Positions 9,218 to 15,613 of a stretch of 34,508 nt of DNA are shown piece by piece. The position numbers and the translations under genes are program-made. Below the pieces are notes generated by a model, which saw only the letters and a list, made by a program, of their open reading frames with translations, searched no databases and had not been told where the DNA came from. Numbering within the stretch: position 1 is the stretch's first letter; every line of letters starts with the position of its first letter. Origin of the DNA: an uncultured Erysipelotrichaceae bacterium (GTDB taxonomy: Bacteria > Bacillota_I > Bacilli_A > RF39 > UBA660); assembly GCA_902780585.1 (NCBI GenBank), contig CACZGA010000027.1, positions 1-34,508 of the forward strand. Reading direction: 5' to 3'.

Positions 9218-9226
9218 TGATAAAAT
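9218..9226 (+). promoter_or_regulatory. Extended -10 promoter, weak
   Basis: TGATAAAAT with no good -35 box. It gives a very short leader before the thioredoxin-like gene. Confidence 0.4.
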
Positions 9227-9244
9227 ATTATTATGAGGAGTGGT

Positions 9245-9772
9245 ATGGTGAAGAAAACTAAAGAAAATGAAACTAAGAATATTTTTCATAATTATATAAT
9301 ACTAGCTTTTGTATGTTTAGTTTGTATTGGTTTTACATTGTATTTATGTGAAATCTATAAGGTAAATGATGAAGAGAAGAAAAAGACTCCTGTTATTGAT
9401 GGTATTTTATTAGAAATTTATAAAGATGATTTAGATCATTATGTTATGGATAATCCATCTGCTATTATATATATGTGTACTGCAAATGATGATGTTTGTA
9501 GAAATTTTGAAAAAGATTTTAAAAAATTACTTAGAAAAAAAGATTATAGGAATCAAATAATTTATCTTAATTTAACAGATATAGATCAAGATGTTTTCGT
9601 TAATGACTTTAATGCAAGATATCATTATAAAAATAAACTTACTACTAATTATCCAGCTTTTGTATTATTCGAAGATGGAGAAGTAAAAAGTATATTACAA
9701 GGAAAAGAAAATAAAACTTTGAAAATTAGTAAAGTAAAACAATTTTTAGAATTAAATGAAATAGGAGAGTAG
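9245..9772 (+). CDS. Membrane-anchored thioredoxin-fold protein, putative
   Basis: ATG 9245 (or GTG 9248) is preferred to ATG 9233 because GAGGAG (9235-9240) overlaps that earlier ATG. About 175 residues: a short basic N-terminus, one membrane segment (about 17-35) and a domain outside the membrane. The domain reads like a thioredoxin fold: a beta strand SAIIYMC, C78-x6-C85 where thioredoxin has CxxC, the strand IIYLNLTD, and YPAFVLFEDGEVK with the cis-proline-type segment. The widened cysteine pair argues against ordinary disulfide oxidoreductase chemistry. It ends in a hairpin and is followed 25 bases later by trmL. The family is not named with certainty. Confidence 0.65.
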   Translation: MVKKTKENETKNIFHNYIILAFVCLVCIGFTLYLCEIYKVNDEEKKKTPVIDGILLEIYKDDLDHYVMDNPSAIIYMCTANDDVCRNFEKDFKKLLRKKDYRNQIIYLNLTDIDQDVFVNDFNARYHYKNKLTTNYPAFVLFEDGEVKSILQGKENKTLKISKVKQFLELNEIGE

Positions 9773-9781
9773 TCTCCTTTT
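9763..9781 (+). terminator. Hairpin between the thioredoxin-like gene and trmL
   Basis: AGGAGA (9763-9768) with TCTCCT (9773-9778) and only four T after it. The stop codon is in the loop. It is a weak or partial terminator, because trmL follows closely with no separate promoter visible. Confidence 0.5.
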
Positions 9782-9797
9782 CAAATGGAGGTTAATA

Positions 9798-10307
9798 ATG
9801 AATCATATAGTATTATTTGAACCAGAAATTCCACAAAATACTGGTAATATTATGAGAACTTGTGTAGCGACTAATACAAAATTGCATTTAATAAAACCTT
9901 TTGGCTTTGTACTTGATGATGCTCATTTAAAAAGAAGTGGAGTAAATTATATAGATAAATTAGAGTATTATGTTTATGAAAATTTTGCTGAATTTAAAGA
10001 GAAGAACCCAGGCGTTTATTATTATTTTACGAGATATGGGCATAAGCCTCATACAAGTTTTAATTATGAAAACTTAGATAATAAAGATTTATATTTTATA
10101 TTTGGAAAAGAATCTACAGGTATTCCTAAAAGTATTTTACAAGAAGACTTGGAACATTGTATGAGAATTCCTATGACTGATAAAGTTAGGGCATTAAATG
10201 TATCTAATAGTGTGGCGATTGTTATTTATGAAGCTTTAAGACAACAGAATTATAATGATTTATTATTAGAAGAGCCTCATAAGGGTGCTGATTTTTTAGA
10301 AAGATAA
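9798..10307 (+). CDS. trmL: tRNA (cytidine(34)/carboxymethylaminomethyluridine(34)-2'-O)-methyltransferase TrmL
   Basis: A SPOUT-class enzyme that methylates the 2'-OH of the wobble base of tRNA-Leu isoacceptors using S-adenosylmethionine. The 169 residues match the family length. Seen in order: the N-terminal IVLFEPEIPQNTGNIMRT substrate motif, KLHLIKPFGF, then the knotted cofactor-binding motifs FGKESTGIP and IPMTDKVRALNVSNSVAI. The start follows TGGAGG. It may be co-transcribed with the preceding gene through a weak terminator. A strong terminator follows. A tRNA-Leu(TAA), a likely substrate, is encoded in this window. Confidence 0.95.
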   Translation: MNHIVLFEPEIPQNTGNIMRTCVATNTKLHLIKPFGFVLDDAHLKRSGVNYIDKLEYYVYENFAEFKEKNPGVYYYFTRYGHKPHTSFNYENLDNKDLYFIFGKESTGIPKSILQEDLEHCMRIPMTDKVRALNVSNSVAIVIYEALRQQNYNDLLLEEPHKGADFLER

Positions 10308-10332
10308 AAATCCTTTTTTAAGGATTTTTTTA
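10306..10332 (+). terminator. Terminator after trmL
   Basis: AAAAATCCTT (10306-10315), loop TTTT, AAGGATTTTT (10320-10329), then more T. Confidence 0.88.
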
Positions 10333-10341
10333 TGATATAAT
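10333..10341 (+). promoter_or_regulatory. Extended -10 promoter of yutD
   Basis: TGATATAAT. The -35 position falls inside the trmL terminator and has no consensus. Confidence 0.55.
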
Positions 10342-10359
10342 TAATGAGAGGTAGATAAA

Positions 10360-10638
10360 ATGAAAAATATAGAAATTAATGGAATAAAATATGAGGTTGT
10401 TAGGGATGATAATAATTGTGTTAATAGAGAAGAATTAGCTGAAAAAATAACTGATTATTTTGATAGTTATGATTATATTTTTGGGGATTATTCCTATGAT
10501 AAAGTACGATTAAAGGGGTATTATGATTCTAAAAATAAGAAAGCTAAGGAGATAAATGATATTAAAAATTTAGATGATTATATAAAGAATTATTGTAGTT
10601 TTGGGGCAAGAGTTTTTTTGTTAAAAAAAATCAAATAA
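10360..10638 (+). CDS. yutD: YutD-like (DUF1027) protein
   Basis: A 92-residue cytoplasmic protein. YDYIFGDYSYDKVRLKG, followed by DSKNKKA and LDDYIKNYCSFGARVFLLKK, matches the conserved core of the Bacilli protein YutD. The family's function is not established. Length is normal. Ribosome binding site GAGAGG lies 8 bases before the ATG. It is monocistronic. An AT-only hairpin (10633-10655) covers the stop but lacks a T-tract. Confidence 0.85.
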   Translation: MKNIEINGIKYEVVRDDNNCVNREELAEKITDYFDSYDYIFGDYSYDKVRLKGYYDSKNKKAKEINDIKNLDDYIKNYCSFGARVFLLKKIK

Positions 10639-10643
10639 ATAAC

Positions 10644-10671
10644 TTGTATTTATTTCGAAATATGATAGAAT
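10644..10671 (+). promoter_or_regulatory. Promoter of the DUF1292 gene
   Basis: TTGTAT (10644-10649), a 16-base spacer, TAGAAT (10666-10671) with an upstream TG making an extended -10. Confidence 0.5.
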
Positions 10672-10702
10672 TGTATTATATGGATAGTAAGGGAGGAATA
10701 AT

Positions 10703-10978
10703 GTGGAAGCTGTAGAAAATGAAAAGACAATGATGTCAATAATTGCAGAAGATGGTTCTACTGAACAGGTAGAAGTTATTTTAGCATTTGAATTTAAAGA
10801 TACTAAAAAAGAATATGTAATATATACTAAAAACGAGAAAGATGAGAATGGAAATGTTACTATTTATGTGTCTCATGTTGATCGATCTTCTAGCGAACCT
10901 AAATTAGTAGGTGTTGAGGACGAAGACGAGTGGAATCGAATTAAGGACGTATTACGTGAATTATCTAAACCAGAATAA
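10703..10978 (+). CDS. DUF1292 family protein
   Basis: A GTG start; the overlapping ATG at 10701 is in another frame and closes at once. Ribosome binding site GGGAGGA. The 91 acidic residues, with MSIIAEDGSTEQVEVILAFEF then EYVIYTKNE and DEDEWNRIKDVLREL, match the small DUF1292 (YrzB-like) family of Firmicutes, whose function is unknown. It is followed after 20 bases by the Ala-rich gene with a very strong ribosome binding site, so the two are likely one transcript. Confidence 0.85.
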   Translation: MEAVENEKTMMSIIAEDGSTEQVEVILAFEFKDTKKEYVIYTKNEKDENGNVTIYVSHVDRSSSEPKLVGVEDEDEWNRIKDVLRELSKPE

Positions 10979-10998
10979 TAATTAAGGAGGTTTGACTT

Positions 10999-12129
10999 AT
11001 GAATGAACAGGGTGTATTTACATTTAAATCAAGTGGATTAAATGAATTAATTGATTCTTTTTTACCAAAAGGATTTGTAGAGGCTGTAAACCAAGCTGGT
11101 CCTGTGATTGCAACAAAGGCAAGAGCACTTTTACTTCGACCAGCTAGTTATGAAAATGCTGCGGCAAGAATTAAAGATGGAATTGCTAAATCTATAGAAA
11201 ATATTGCTAATAGTGAAGTTGCTCAAAGTATTGTTGATAAAGCAAGTGAATTTAGTAATAGTGTTGTTAGTAGTGATTTTGTTAATAATATTTCAGTAGC
11301 AGTTGATGAAGCTATTAATAATATTGCAAATAGTGAAACTGCTCAAAATATTGCTGATAAGGCAGCTGAATTTGGAGATAATGTTGCTAAGAATATTATA
11401 AAAGCAGTTGAAGTATCAGAAGAGAGAATAGAGGCATTAAAACAAGGTAATTTTGAACCTGTAGACTTTGCAGAAACTGTAAAAACTAATGGAGCAAAAT
11501 TGGCTAATCGTGCTATTAAACTTACTGAACCTATGTTTGCTAGAATCGTACCTACTGCAAAAGCGTTTGCGAAAGCTGCTGTTCAAAAAGTTGGTAATGT
11601 TGTTAATGCTGCTAAGGAAAATGATAACGTGAGAGATGCAGTTGTTAATATAACTGATTTTGCTGCAAGAGCTAAAGAGAATGTAGCTGAACGTGTTGAT
11701 TTTGCTGCGGATAAAGTTAATTCTGTTTATGAAGCAGCAACTGAAGCAATTAATAATTCTGATTCTTTAGAAGCTTTAAAGGATAAACTTTTACAAGTAA
11801 AAGCTGCTTTCCTTGAAGCTACCGAGAAAAATAAGGAAGCTATCTCTATGGAGGATGCTGCAAGAGCTGCTTTAGAAGCTGCTAATGATAGAAAAAAACA
11901 AGCTGAAGAAAAAATGTCTAAAATGATTGAAGTTATAACAGATAAGGTTGGAGCACTTCATACTCAAACTGCAGAAATAATAAATGCTGCAAATAGATTT
12001 TATGGGCAAGCAGAAGAAAATAACAAGATGGCTGAAGAAGTTGAGGATATGATAAATGGAGATGGAAAAATAATAGATTTTCCACAAGATGCTGCAGAAT
12101 CAGAAAAGGGTAGAGCTAGAGCTGCATAA
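10999..12129 (+). CDS. Ala-rich helical repeat protein, unknown function
   Basis: A 376-residue protein, rich in Ala, Glu, Asn and Val, predicted almost entirely helical. It has no signal peptide, no Cys and no membrane segment. Two related 40-residue units (see repeat entry) lie near residues 68-130. Further heptad-like stretches continue with regular Ala/Val spacing, as in amphipathic-helix proteins (apolipoprotein-, phasin- or LEA-like). The last quarter (about 270-350) is a likely coiled coil. The strong ribosome binding site AAGGAGGT suggests high expression. I do not recognise a family. A lipid- or polymer-surface coat or a structural role is only an inference. Confidence 0.7.
   Translation: MNEQGVFTFKSSGLNELIDSFLPKGFVEAVNQAGPVIATKARALLLRPASYENAAARIKDGIAKSIENIANSEVAQSIVDKASEFSNSVVSSDFVNNISVAVDEAINNIANSETAQNIADKAAEFGDNVAKNIIKAVEVSEERIEALKQGNFEPVDFAETVKTNGAKLANRAIKLTEPMFARIVPTAKAFAKAAVQKVGNVVNAAKENDNVRDAVVNITDFAARAKENVAERVDFAADKVNSVYEAATEAINNSDSLEALKDKLLQVKAAFLEATEKNKEAISMEDAARAALEAANDRKKQAEEKMSKMIEVITDKVGALHTQTAEIINAANRFYGQAEENNKMAEEVEDMINGDGKIIDFPQDAAESEKGRARAA
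11200..11386 (+). repeat. Degenerate 120-base (40-residue) repeat within the Ala-rich gene
   Basis: AATATTGCTAATAGTGAA (11200-11217) recurs as AATATTGCAAATAGTGAA (11320-11337). The following codons also align (IANSE.AQ.I.DKA.EF in both), giving a 40-residue period. Confidence 0.7.
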
Positions 12130-12147
12130 ATATAAATATGATATTAT

Positions 12148-12173
12148 GAAAGTAGAAATACTTTCTTTTTTTT
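12148..12173 (+). terminator. Terminator after the Ala-rich gene
   Basis: GAAAGTA (12148-12154), a GAAA tetraloop, TACTTTC (12159-12165), then eight T. Confidence 0.9.
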
Positions 12174-12174
12174 G

Positions 12175-12200
12175 ATAAAAAAAGTATCACTAGGATACTT
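12175..12200 (-). terminator. Terminator of the NifU-like gene (minus strand)
   Basis: Stem of + strand positions 12182-12188 and 12194-12200 (AAGTATC/GATACTT), followed on the minus strand by a T-tract. The stop codon lies in the loop. It is back to back with the terminator at 12148, so the convergent genes are insulated. Confidence 0.8.
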
Positions 12201-12444
12201 CTTCATTTATGTTTCTTACTTCTTTTATTTCTGGTATTTCATTAATAATCATTTCTTCAATACCATCTTTTAGTGTTATATCGATCATTGCACAGTCTTT
12301 ACAAGCACCTGTTAGGGTAACGTAGACTATTTTTTCTTTTTTATCATATTTGATAAATTCTATATTTCCGCCATCATTTATTAAGAATGGTCTTATTTTA
12401 TCTAAAATTGCTATTATTTTTAGTTCTATTTCACTTTTTTTCAT
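12190..12444 (-). CDS. NifU-like iron-sulfur carrier (NifU C-terminal domain)
   Basis: An 84-residue single-domain Nfu protein, which carries and delivers Fe-S clusters. It has the typical INDGGNIEF segment (22-30) and the cluster-binding motif C48-x2-C51 in GACKDCAMIDITLK. The ATG at 12444 is preferred to the in-frame GTG at 12453 because GGTG stands a few bases before it and the GTG has no site. It is the only minus-strand gene in this part. No suf genes are in the window; rubrerythrin and the U32 enzyme are possible iron-protein clients. Confidence 0.92.
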   Translation of the reverse strand: MKKSEIELKIIAILDKIRPFLINDGGNIEFIKYDKKEKIVYVTLTGACKDCAMIDITLKDGIEEMIINEIPEIKEVRNINEEVS

Positions 12445-12460
12445 TGCTTTCACCGAAAAG

Positions 12461-12469
12461 ATTATATCA
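12461..12469 (-). promoter_or_regulatory. Extended -10 promoter of the NifU-like gene
   Basis: TGATATAAT read on the minus strand, 16 or so bases before the start. It stands back to back with the S1 gene's promoter region. Confidence 0.5.
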
Positions 12470-12506
12470 TTTTTTTTAGGTTACGTAAACTGATTCTTTT
12501 ATTTTA

Positions 12507-12515
12507 TGATATAAT
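12507..12515 (+). promoter_or_regulatory. Extended -10 promoter of the S1-domain gene
   Basis: TGATATAAT without a clear -35. Confidence 0.55.
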
Positions 12516-12539
12516 ACATTGTGTAAGGGAGTTTTGCTT

Positions 12540-12908
12540 GTGAAAATGTATGAAGTAGGATCTATTGTAAGTGGTAAAGTAACAGGTATTGAAGAGTATG
12601 GAATATTTTTATCTTTAGATAATGGGACAACTGGTTTAATTCATATTTCCGAAATATCATCTGCTTTTGTACGCGATGTTTCTGATTATGCTAAAGTAGG
12701 TGATGTTATTAGTGCAAAAGTTTTAGCTTATGATGAAAAAATGGATAAATTAAAATTAAGTATAAAATATGCTGAAGATGATAAGAAAAAGAATACTAAT
12801 CGAGAAATCGTTGAAAATGGAAGAGGCTTTGATGGTTTAAGGGAATCTTTGGATTTTTGGATTGATGATAAACTAAAAGAAATACAGCAAAAAGAAAAAA
12901 TTAGCTAA
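12540..12908 (+). CDS. S1 RNA-binding domain protein (YugI/GSP13-like)
   Basis: GTG 12540 is chosen because AAGGGAG (12525-12531) lies 8 bases upstream; the in-frame TTG at 12519 precedes that site. Of about 122 residues, 4-75 form one S1 OB-fold domain (EVGSIVSGKVTGIEEYGIFL, GLIHISEIS, VGDVISAKVLAYD, KLKLSIKYA). A charged C-terminal tail ends in KEIQQKEKIS. Size and layout match the Bacillus YugI/GSP13 general stress group, whose members associate with ribosomes. It lies just before the tRNA block, which has its own promoter. Confidence 0.88.
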   Translation: MKMYEVGSIVSGKVTGIEEYGIFLSLDNGTTGLIHISEISSAFVRDVSDYAKVGDVISAKVLAYDEKMDKLKLSIKYAEDDKKKNTNREIVENGRGFDGLRESLDFWIDDKLKEIQQKEKIS

Positions 12909-12914
12909 TTTTTG
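12896..12914 (+). terminator. Possible weak terminator after the S1 gene
   Basis: AAAAATTAGCTAATTTTT is a perfect palindrome that includes the stop codon and ends in T residues. The loop would be only four bases and the stem is A-T rich. Confidence 0.4.
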
Positions 12915-12943
12915 TTGACAAAACAGCAAGAAATTGGTATATT
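12915..12943 (+). promoter_or_regulatory. Promoter of the tRNA block
   Basis: A perfect TTGACA (12915-12920), a 17-base spacer, TATATT (12938-12943) with an upstream TG. This is among the strongest promoters here, as expected for stable RNA. Confidence 0.85.
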
Positions 12944-12977
12944 TAATACTGTCAACTGATGTTGGTGGGATATTTTT

Positions 12978-13054
12978 GGGCGATTAGCTCAGTTGGTTAG
13001 AGCACCTGCCTTACAAGCAGGGGGTCACAGGTTCGAGTCCTGTATCGCCCACCA
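12978..13054 (+). tRNA. tRNA-Val(TAC)
   Basis: Acceptor GGGCGAT/ATCGCCC, anticodon stem CCTGC/GCAGG around CTTACAA, standard T-arm, CCA encoded. First of the block. Confidence 0.97.
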
Positions 13055-13057
13055 TTT

Positions 13058-13133
<76 letters not shown>

Positions 13134-13141
13134 TTTTTTTT

Positions 13142-13226
13142 GGAGAGGTAGCGAAGAGGCTAAACGCGACAGACTGTAAATCTGTTCTCTTTGAGTTCGA
13201 TGGTTCGAATCCATCTCTCTCCACCA
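13142..13226 (+). tRNA. tRNA-Tyr(GTA)
   Basis: Acceptor GGAGAGG/TCTCTCC (one G-U), anticodon loop CTGTAAA, long variable arm as expected for bacterial tRNA-Tyr, CCA encoded. Confidence 0.95.
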
Positions 13227-13236
13227 CTTTTGTTTT

Positions 13237-13311
13237 TGCCTCGTAGCCAAGTGGTAAGGCATCAGACTTTGACTCTGACATGCGTTAGTTCGAATCTAAC
13301 CGAGGCAGCCA
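13237..13311 (+). tRNA. tRNA-Gln(TTG)
   Basis: Acceptor TGCCTCG/CGAGGCA, anticodon loop CTTTGAC in stem TCAGA/TCTGA, discriminator G, CCA encoded. Confidence 0.96.
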
Positions 13312-13319
13312 ATTAATAT

Positions 13320-13395
13320 GATCTGTTAGCTCAGTTGGTAGAGCATTTGACTTTTAATCAAAGGGTCATGAGTTCGAATCTCATACAGGTCACCA
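13320..13395 (+). tRNA. tRNA-Lys(TTT)
   Basis: Acceptor GATCTGT/ACAGGTC with one T-G pair, anticodon loop CTTTTAA in stem TTTGA/TCAAA, CCA encoded. Confidence 0.96.
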
Positions 13396-13401
13396 TGTTG
13401 T

Positions 13402-13490
13402 GCCTGAGTGGCGGAATTGGTAGACGCACAGGACTTAAAATCCTGCGAGAATCAACCCTCGTGCCGGTTCAAGTCCGGCCTTAGGCACCA
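13402..13490 (+). tRNA. tRNA-Leu(TAA)
   Basis: Acceptor GCCTGAG/CTTAGGC, anticodon loop CTTAAAA in stem CAGGA/TCCTG, long variable arm (class II), CCA encoded. A likely substrate of the TrmL encoded at 9798. Confidence 0.95.
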
Positions 13491-13497
13491 CTTATAT

Positions 13498-13590
13498 GGA
13501 GGAATACCCAAGTCTGGTTGAAGGGACCGGTCTTGAAAACCGGGAGGTCGCGCAAGCGGCGCAGGGGTTCGAATCCCTTTTCCTCCGCCA
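13498..13590 (+). tRNA. tRNA-Ser(TGA)
   Basis: Acceptor GGAGGAA/TTCCTCC, anticodon loop CTTGAAA in stem CCGGT/ACCGG, long GC-rich variable arm, CCA encoded. Confidence 0.96.
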
Positions 13591-13606
13591 CTTATATTTT
13601 ATATAT

Positions 13607-13683
<77 letters not shown>

Positions 13684-13695
13684 ATTTATTTATAT

Positions 13696-13772
13696 GGTTC
13701 CTTGGTGCAGCTGGTTAACACGTTTGCCTGTCACGCAAAAGATCGCGGGTTCGAGTCCCGTAGGAACCGCCA
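13696..13772 (+). tRNA. tRNA-Asp(GTC)
   Basis: Acceptor GGTTCCT/AGGAACC, anticodon loop CTGTCAC in stem TTTGC/GCAAA, discriminator G, CCA encoded. Confidence 0.96.
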
Positions 13773-13778
13773 TTATTT

Positions 13779-13833
13779 GGCTTCATAGCTCAGAATCCCT
13801 GTGTCGCTGGTTCGATTCCCGCTGGAGCCACCA
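13779..13833 (+). pseudogene. Truncated tRNA-Phe remnant (internal deletion)
   Basis: Only 55 bases. The acceptor arms pair (GGCTTCA/TGGAGCC) and CCA is encoded, but the sequence jumps from the first part of the D-arm (TAGCTCAG) to the 3' side of the anticodon stem (AATCCCTGTGTCGC). The D-loop, the 5' anticodon stem and the anticodon are missing, about 21 bases. The T-stem GCTGG/CCCGC also has a T-C mismatch. The remaining 3' half reads like Bacilli tRNA-Phe, and fMet-Asp-Phe is a common gene order in Bacilli tRNA blocks, which supports the identity. It cannot form a cloverleaf or decode. A sequencing or assembly deletion cannot be excluded. Confidence 0.75.
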
Positions 13834-13872
13834 ATTTATTGTTTTTTAGCTAGTAGCTAGGCTCAATATCTC

Positions 13873-13949
13873 GCGCTCGTAGCTCAGTTGGATAGAGTGT
13901 TTGGCTACGAACCAAGAGGTCGGGGGTTCGAATCCCTCCGAGCGCACCA
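13873..13949 (+). tRNA. tRNA-Arg(ACG)
   Basis: Acceptor GCGCTCG/CGAGCGC, anticodon loop CTACGAA. A34 would be edited to inosine by TadA. CCA encoded. A 39-base spacer, the longest in the block, separates it from the Phe remnant. Confidence 0.96.
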
Positions 13950-13953
13950 TACT

Positions 13954-14030
13954 CGGGAAGTGGCTCAACTTGGTAGAGCACTTGGTTTGGGACCAAGGGG
14001 TTGCAGGTTCAAATCCTGTCTTCCCGACCA
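13954..14030 (+). tRNA. tRNA-Pro(TGG)
   Basis: Acceptor CGGGAAG/CTTCCCG, anticodon loop TTTGGGA in stem CTTGG/CCAAG, CCA encoded. Last of the block. Confidence 0.96.
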
Positions 14031-14039
14031 TTGAATATT

Positions 14040-14074
14040 AAAACAACTTTACTATAAGTTGTTTTTTTTTTTTT
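14040..14074 (+). terminator. Terminator of the tRNA block
   Basis: AAACAACTT (14041-14049) with AAGTTGTTT (14056-14064), six-base loop, then a run of more than ten T. Confidence 0.92.
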
Positions 14075-14081
14075 GATTCTG

Positions 14082-14090
14082 TGTTATAAT
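14082..14090 (+). promoter_or_regulatory. Extended -10 promoter
   Basis: TGTTATAAT; the -35 place is occupied by the terminator's T-tract. Confidence 0.55.
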
Positions 14091-14121
14091 ACGTACGCAT
14101 AAAAGAAGAAAGGGGAAGTTT

Positions 14122-14784
14122 ATGAATATATATCTTGTAAAAAAAGAACCTTGTAATAGTGAAATAAAAAAGCCTAATTCTAAGGATTTAGAAGCTAAAG
14201 CATTACGTATTGCTAGAAACCAAAGATCGTTAGACAGATATAGAGCTAATATTATAGCAGAAAAGAAAAAAGCAGAAGATTTGATGGGGATGTCTTTTCT
14301 TGAAGAACTACGTAAAACTGGAAAAGCTGTGAAAGATTTGGCTTTGCTTGGTTCTATATTTGGTGGAAACGATGAAGCTCTTACGCAAGGTTTTTTGGAT
14401 TATTTTAATGAAAATGCTCATCGTATGAGTCCACAATCTTTACGTCGTTATAAACAATTTATAATTTTAGTTAGGCGTAAAATTGAAGAAGCGGATGCAA
14501 AATTTATAAGGGAAGAAAGGGAAAGAGAAAGACATGCTTATATAGATGATGTGACTTTAGATTTTGTTTTGGAAAACTTTGAAAGCATTAAAATAATTGA
14601 TGGCGAGGCTATTTGTTCGGATCCTGAAATAATGGAAGATTTTTTTTGGGAAGCTGATATTGATTTTAGGGATAGCAATTATGTTAATGGTATTATTATA
14701 GAGTTATATAATATGTTGGAAGAGGATGCAAAGGCTGCAGAATTTGATGGAAACAAAAAAATTGGAGAAAAAAAGAAATCCTAA
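14122..14784 (+). CDS. Hypothetical charged helical protein
   Basis: A 220-residue cytoplasmic protein with ribosome binding site AAAGGGGAAG. Residues 20-60 and 105-145 are highly charged and probably coiled (RRYKQF, RRKIEEADAKFIREERERER). The C-terminal third is acidic and ends in a Lys-rich tail. There is no signal peptide and no family I can name. It has its own promoter and terminator and stands directly after the tRNA block. Confidence 0.7.
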   Translation: MNIYLVKKEPCNSEIKKPNSKDLEAKALRIARNQRSLDRYRANIIAEKKKAEDLMGMSFLEELRKTGKAVKDLALLGSIFGGNDEALTQGFLDYFNENAHRMSPQSLRRYKQFIILVRRKIEEADAKFIREERERERHAYIDDVTLDFVLENFESIKIIDGEAICSDPEIMEDFFWEADIDFRDSNYVNGIIIELYNMLEEDAKAAEFDGNKKIGEKKKS

Positions 14785-14805
14785 AAATTGCTATTTCTTT
14801 TTTTT
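14769..14805 (+). terminator. Terminator after the charged helical protein gene
   Basis: AAAAAAGAAAT (14769-14779) with ATTTCTTTTTT (14793-14803), loop of 13 bases, then T. The stem begins within the last codons. Confidence 0.65.
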
Positions 14806-14806
14806 G

Positions 14807-14835
14807 TTGTATTTGAAAAGATATGATGCTATAAT
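14807..14835 (+). promoter_or_regulatory. Promoter with extended -10
   Basis: TTGTAT (14807-14812), 17-base spacer, TATAAT (14830-14835) preceded by TGC. Confidence 0.75.
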
Positions 14836-14861
14836 AACGAGTATTAAGGAGGTAATACATA

Positions 14862-15581
14862 ATGAGTCAAATTTTAACTAATGGAGTAGAGCAAAATGTC
14901 ACAGGGGCATCACGTTTAAGTGGTGAGATTACCTCTAGTGATTTAAGTAATAGTGCTATTGCTAAAAATAAAAAAGATATGGCAAAAGCATTGAAAAATT
15001 TAGAGACTCCTCAAGATAATAATGGGAAAGGTAATAAAATTAGGGAGAAAAATACAGGACGTATGTTTGAACGCTATGAAGCGTTCATAAGAAGAATTGA
15101 AGGTCAAAAGAATCGTGCTAAAATTAGTAGTATAGAATCTGCTATTGACGATTTGATGCTTCAATATATAGAATTTGCACCAGGTTTGAGTGGTGGTAGA
15201 TTAGATATTTTGGAGAGAACAATTTTAAGTAAAGTTTTAGGGTTAGTAGATAGTCGACGCCATGTTGCAGGTGGTTTGCCTAATGGATATGTTGCTGTTG
15301 AAGTTAGTAATAAAAGTAAGAGCACTGTAGATCCTATACAACTAGATATCCAAAATGCTGTTTTGGGTTATGCTGAGAAACTTGGATTTGAATTAGCAGA
15401 TGGAGAAGTTAGAAGTTTATTAATTGAAGCAATTATGGAAAGATTTAGTATTTCTAAAGATGATGTGACAGTTATTAATGCAATAGATGGATATATTAAT
15501 AGTGCTTGTGAATTAATATTTATGAAAACTACACCAGAAGTAAATAATAGATCTACTAGTGTTACTACTGGGGGAAAATAA
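14862..15581 (+). CDS. Hypothetical protein
   Basis: A 239-residue protein with the strong ribosome binding site TAAGGAGGT. The N-terminal 60 residues and the C-terminal 15 are Ser/Thr/Asn-rich and probably disordered. The middle (about 65-225) is a compact helical domain with no Cys except one near the end. It has no membrane segment and no family is recognised. Its disordered, Ser/Thr-rich start resembles the style of the partial gene at the window's left end, but I saw no clear homology. Confidence 0.7.
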   Translation: MSQILTNGVEQNVTGASRLSGEITSSDLSNSAIAKNKKDMAKALKNLETPQDNNGKGNKIREKNTGRMFERYEAFIRRIEGQKNRAKISSIESAIDDLMLQYIEFAPGLSGGRLDILERTILSKVLGLVDSRRHVAGGLPNGYVAVEVSNKSKSTVDPIQLDIQNAVLGYAEKLGFELADGEVRSLLIEAIMERFSISKDDVTVINAIDGYINSACELIFMKTTPEVNNRSTSVTTGGK

Positions 15582-15584
15582 GAT

Positions 15585-15613
15585 AAAAGAAGGCATAGTG
15601 TATGCCTTCTTTT
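15585..15613. terminator. Bidirectional terminator
   Basis: A 13-bp perfect stem, AAAAGAAGGCATA (15585-15597) with TATGCCTTCTTTT (15601-15613), GTG loop, with A-run on one side and T-run on the other. It serves both convergent genes. Confidence 0.92.

Noticed and set aside
10633-10655. Hairpin AAATAAATA/TATTTATTT at the end of yutD as a terminator
   Set aside because: It is all A-T and no T-tract follows, so it would be weak; it may be chance in AT-rich DNA.
11872-12087. Minus-strand frame opposite the Ala-rich gene
   Set aside because: Low-complexity Ile/Phe/Ser shadow of the helical repeat gene.
12190-12453. Longer NifU-like start at the GTG at 12453
   Set aside because: It has no ribosome binding site; the ATG at 12444 has GGTG just upstream and fits the family's N-terminus.
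13846-14031. Minus-strand open frame across tRNA-Arg and tRNA-Pro
   Set aside because: The same artefact: GFEPPTSWF and similar come from reversed tRNA sequence.
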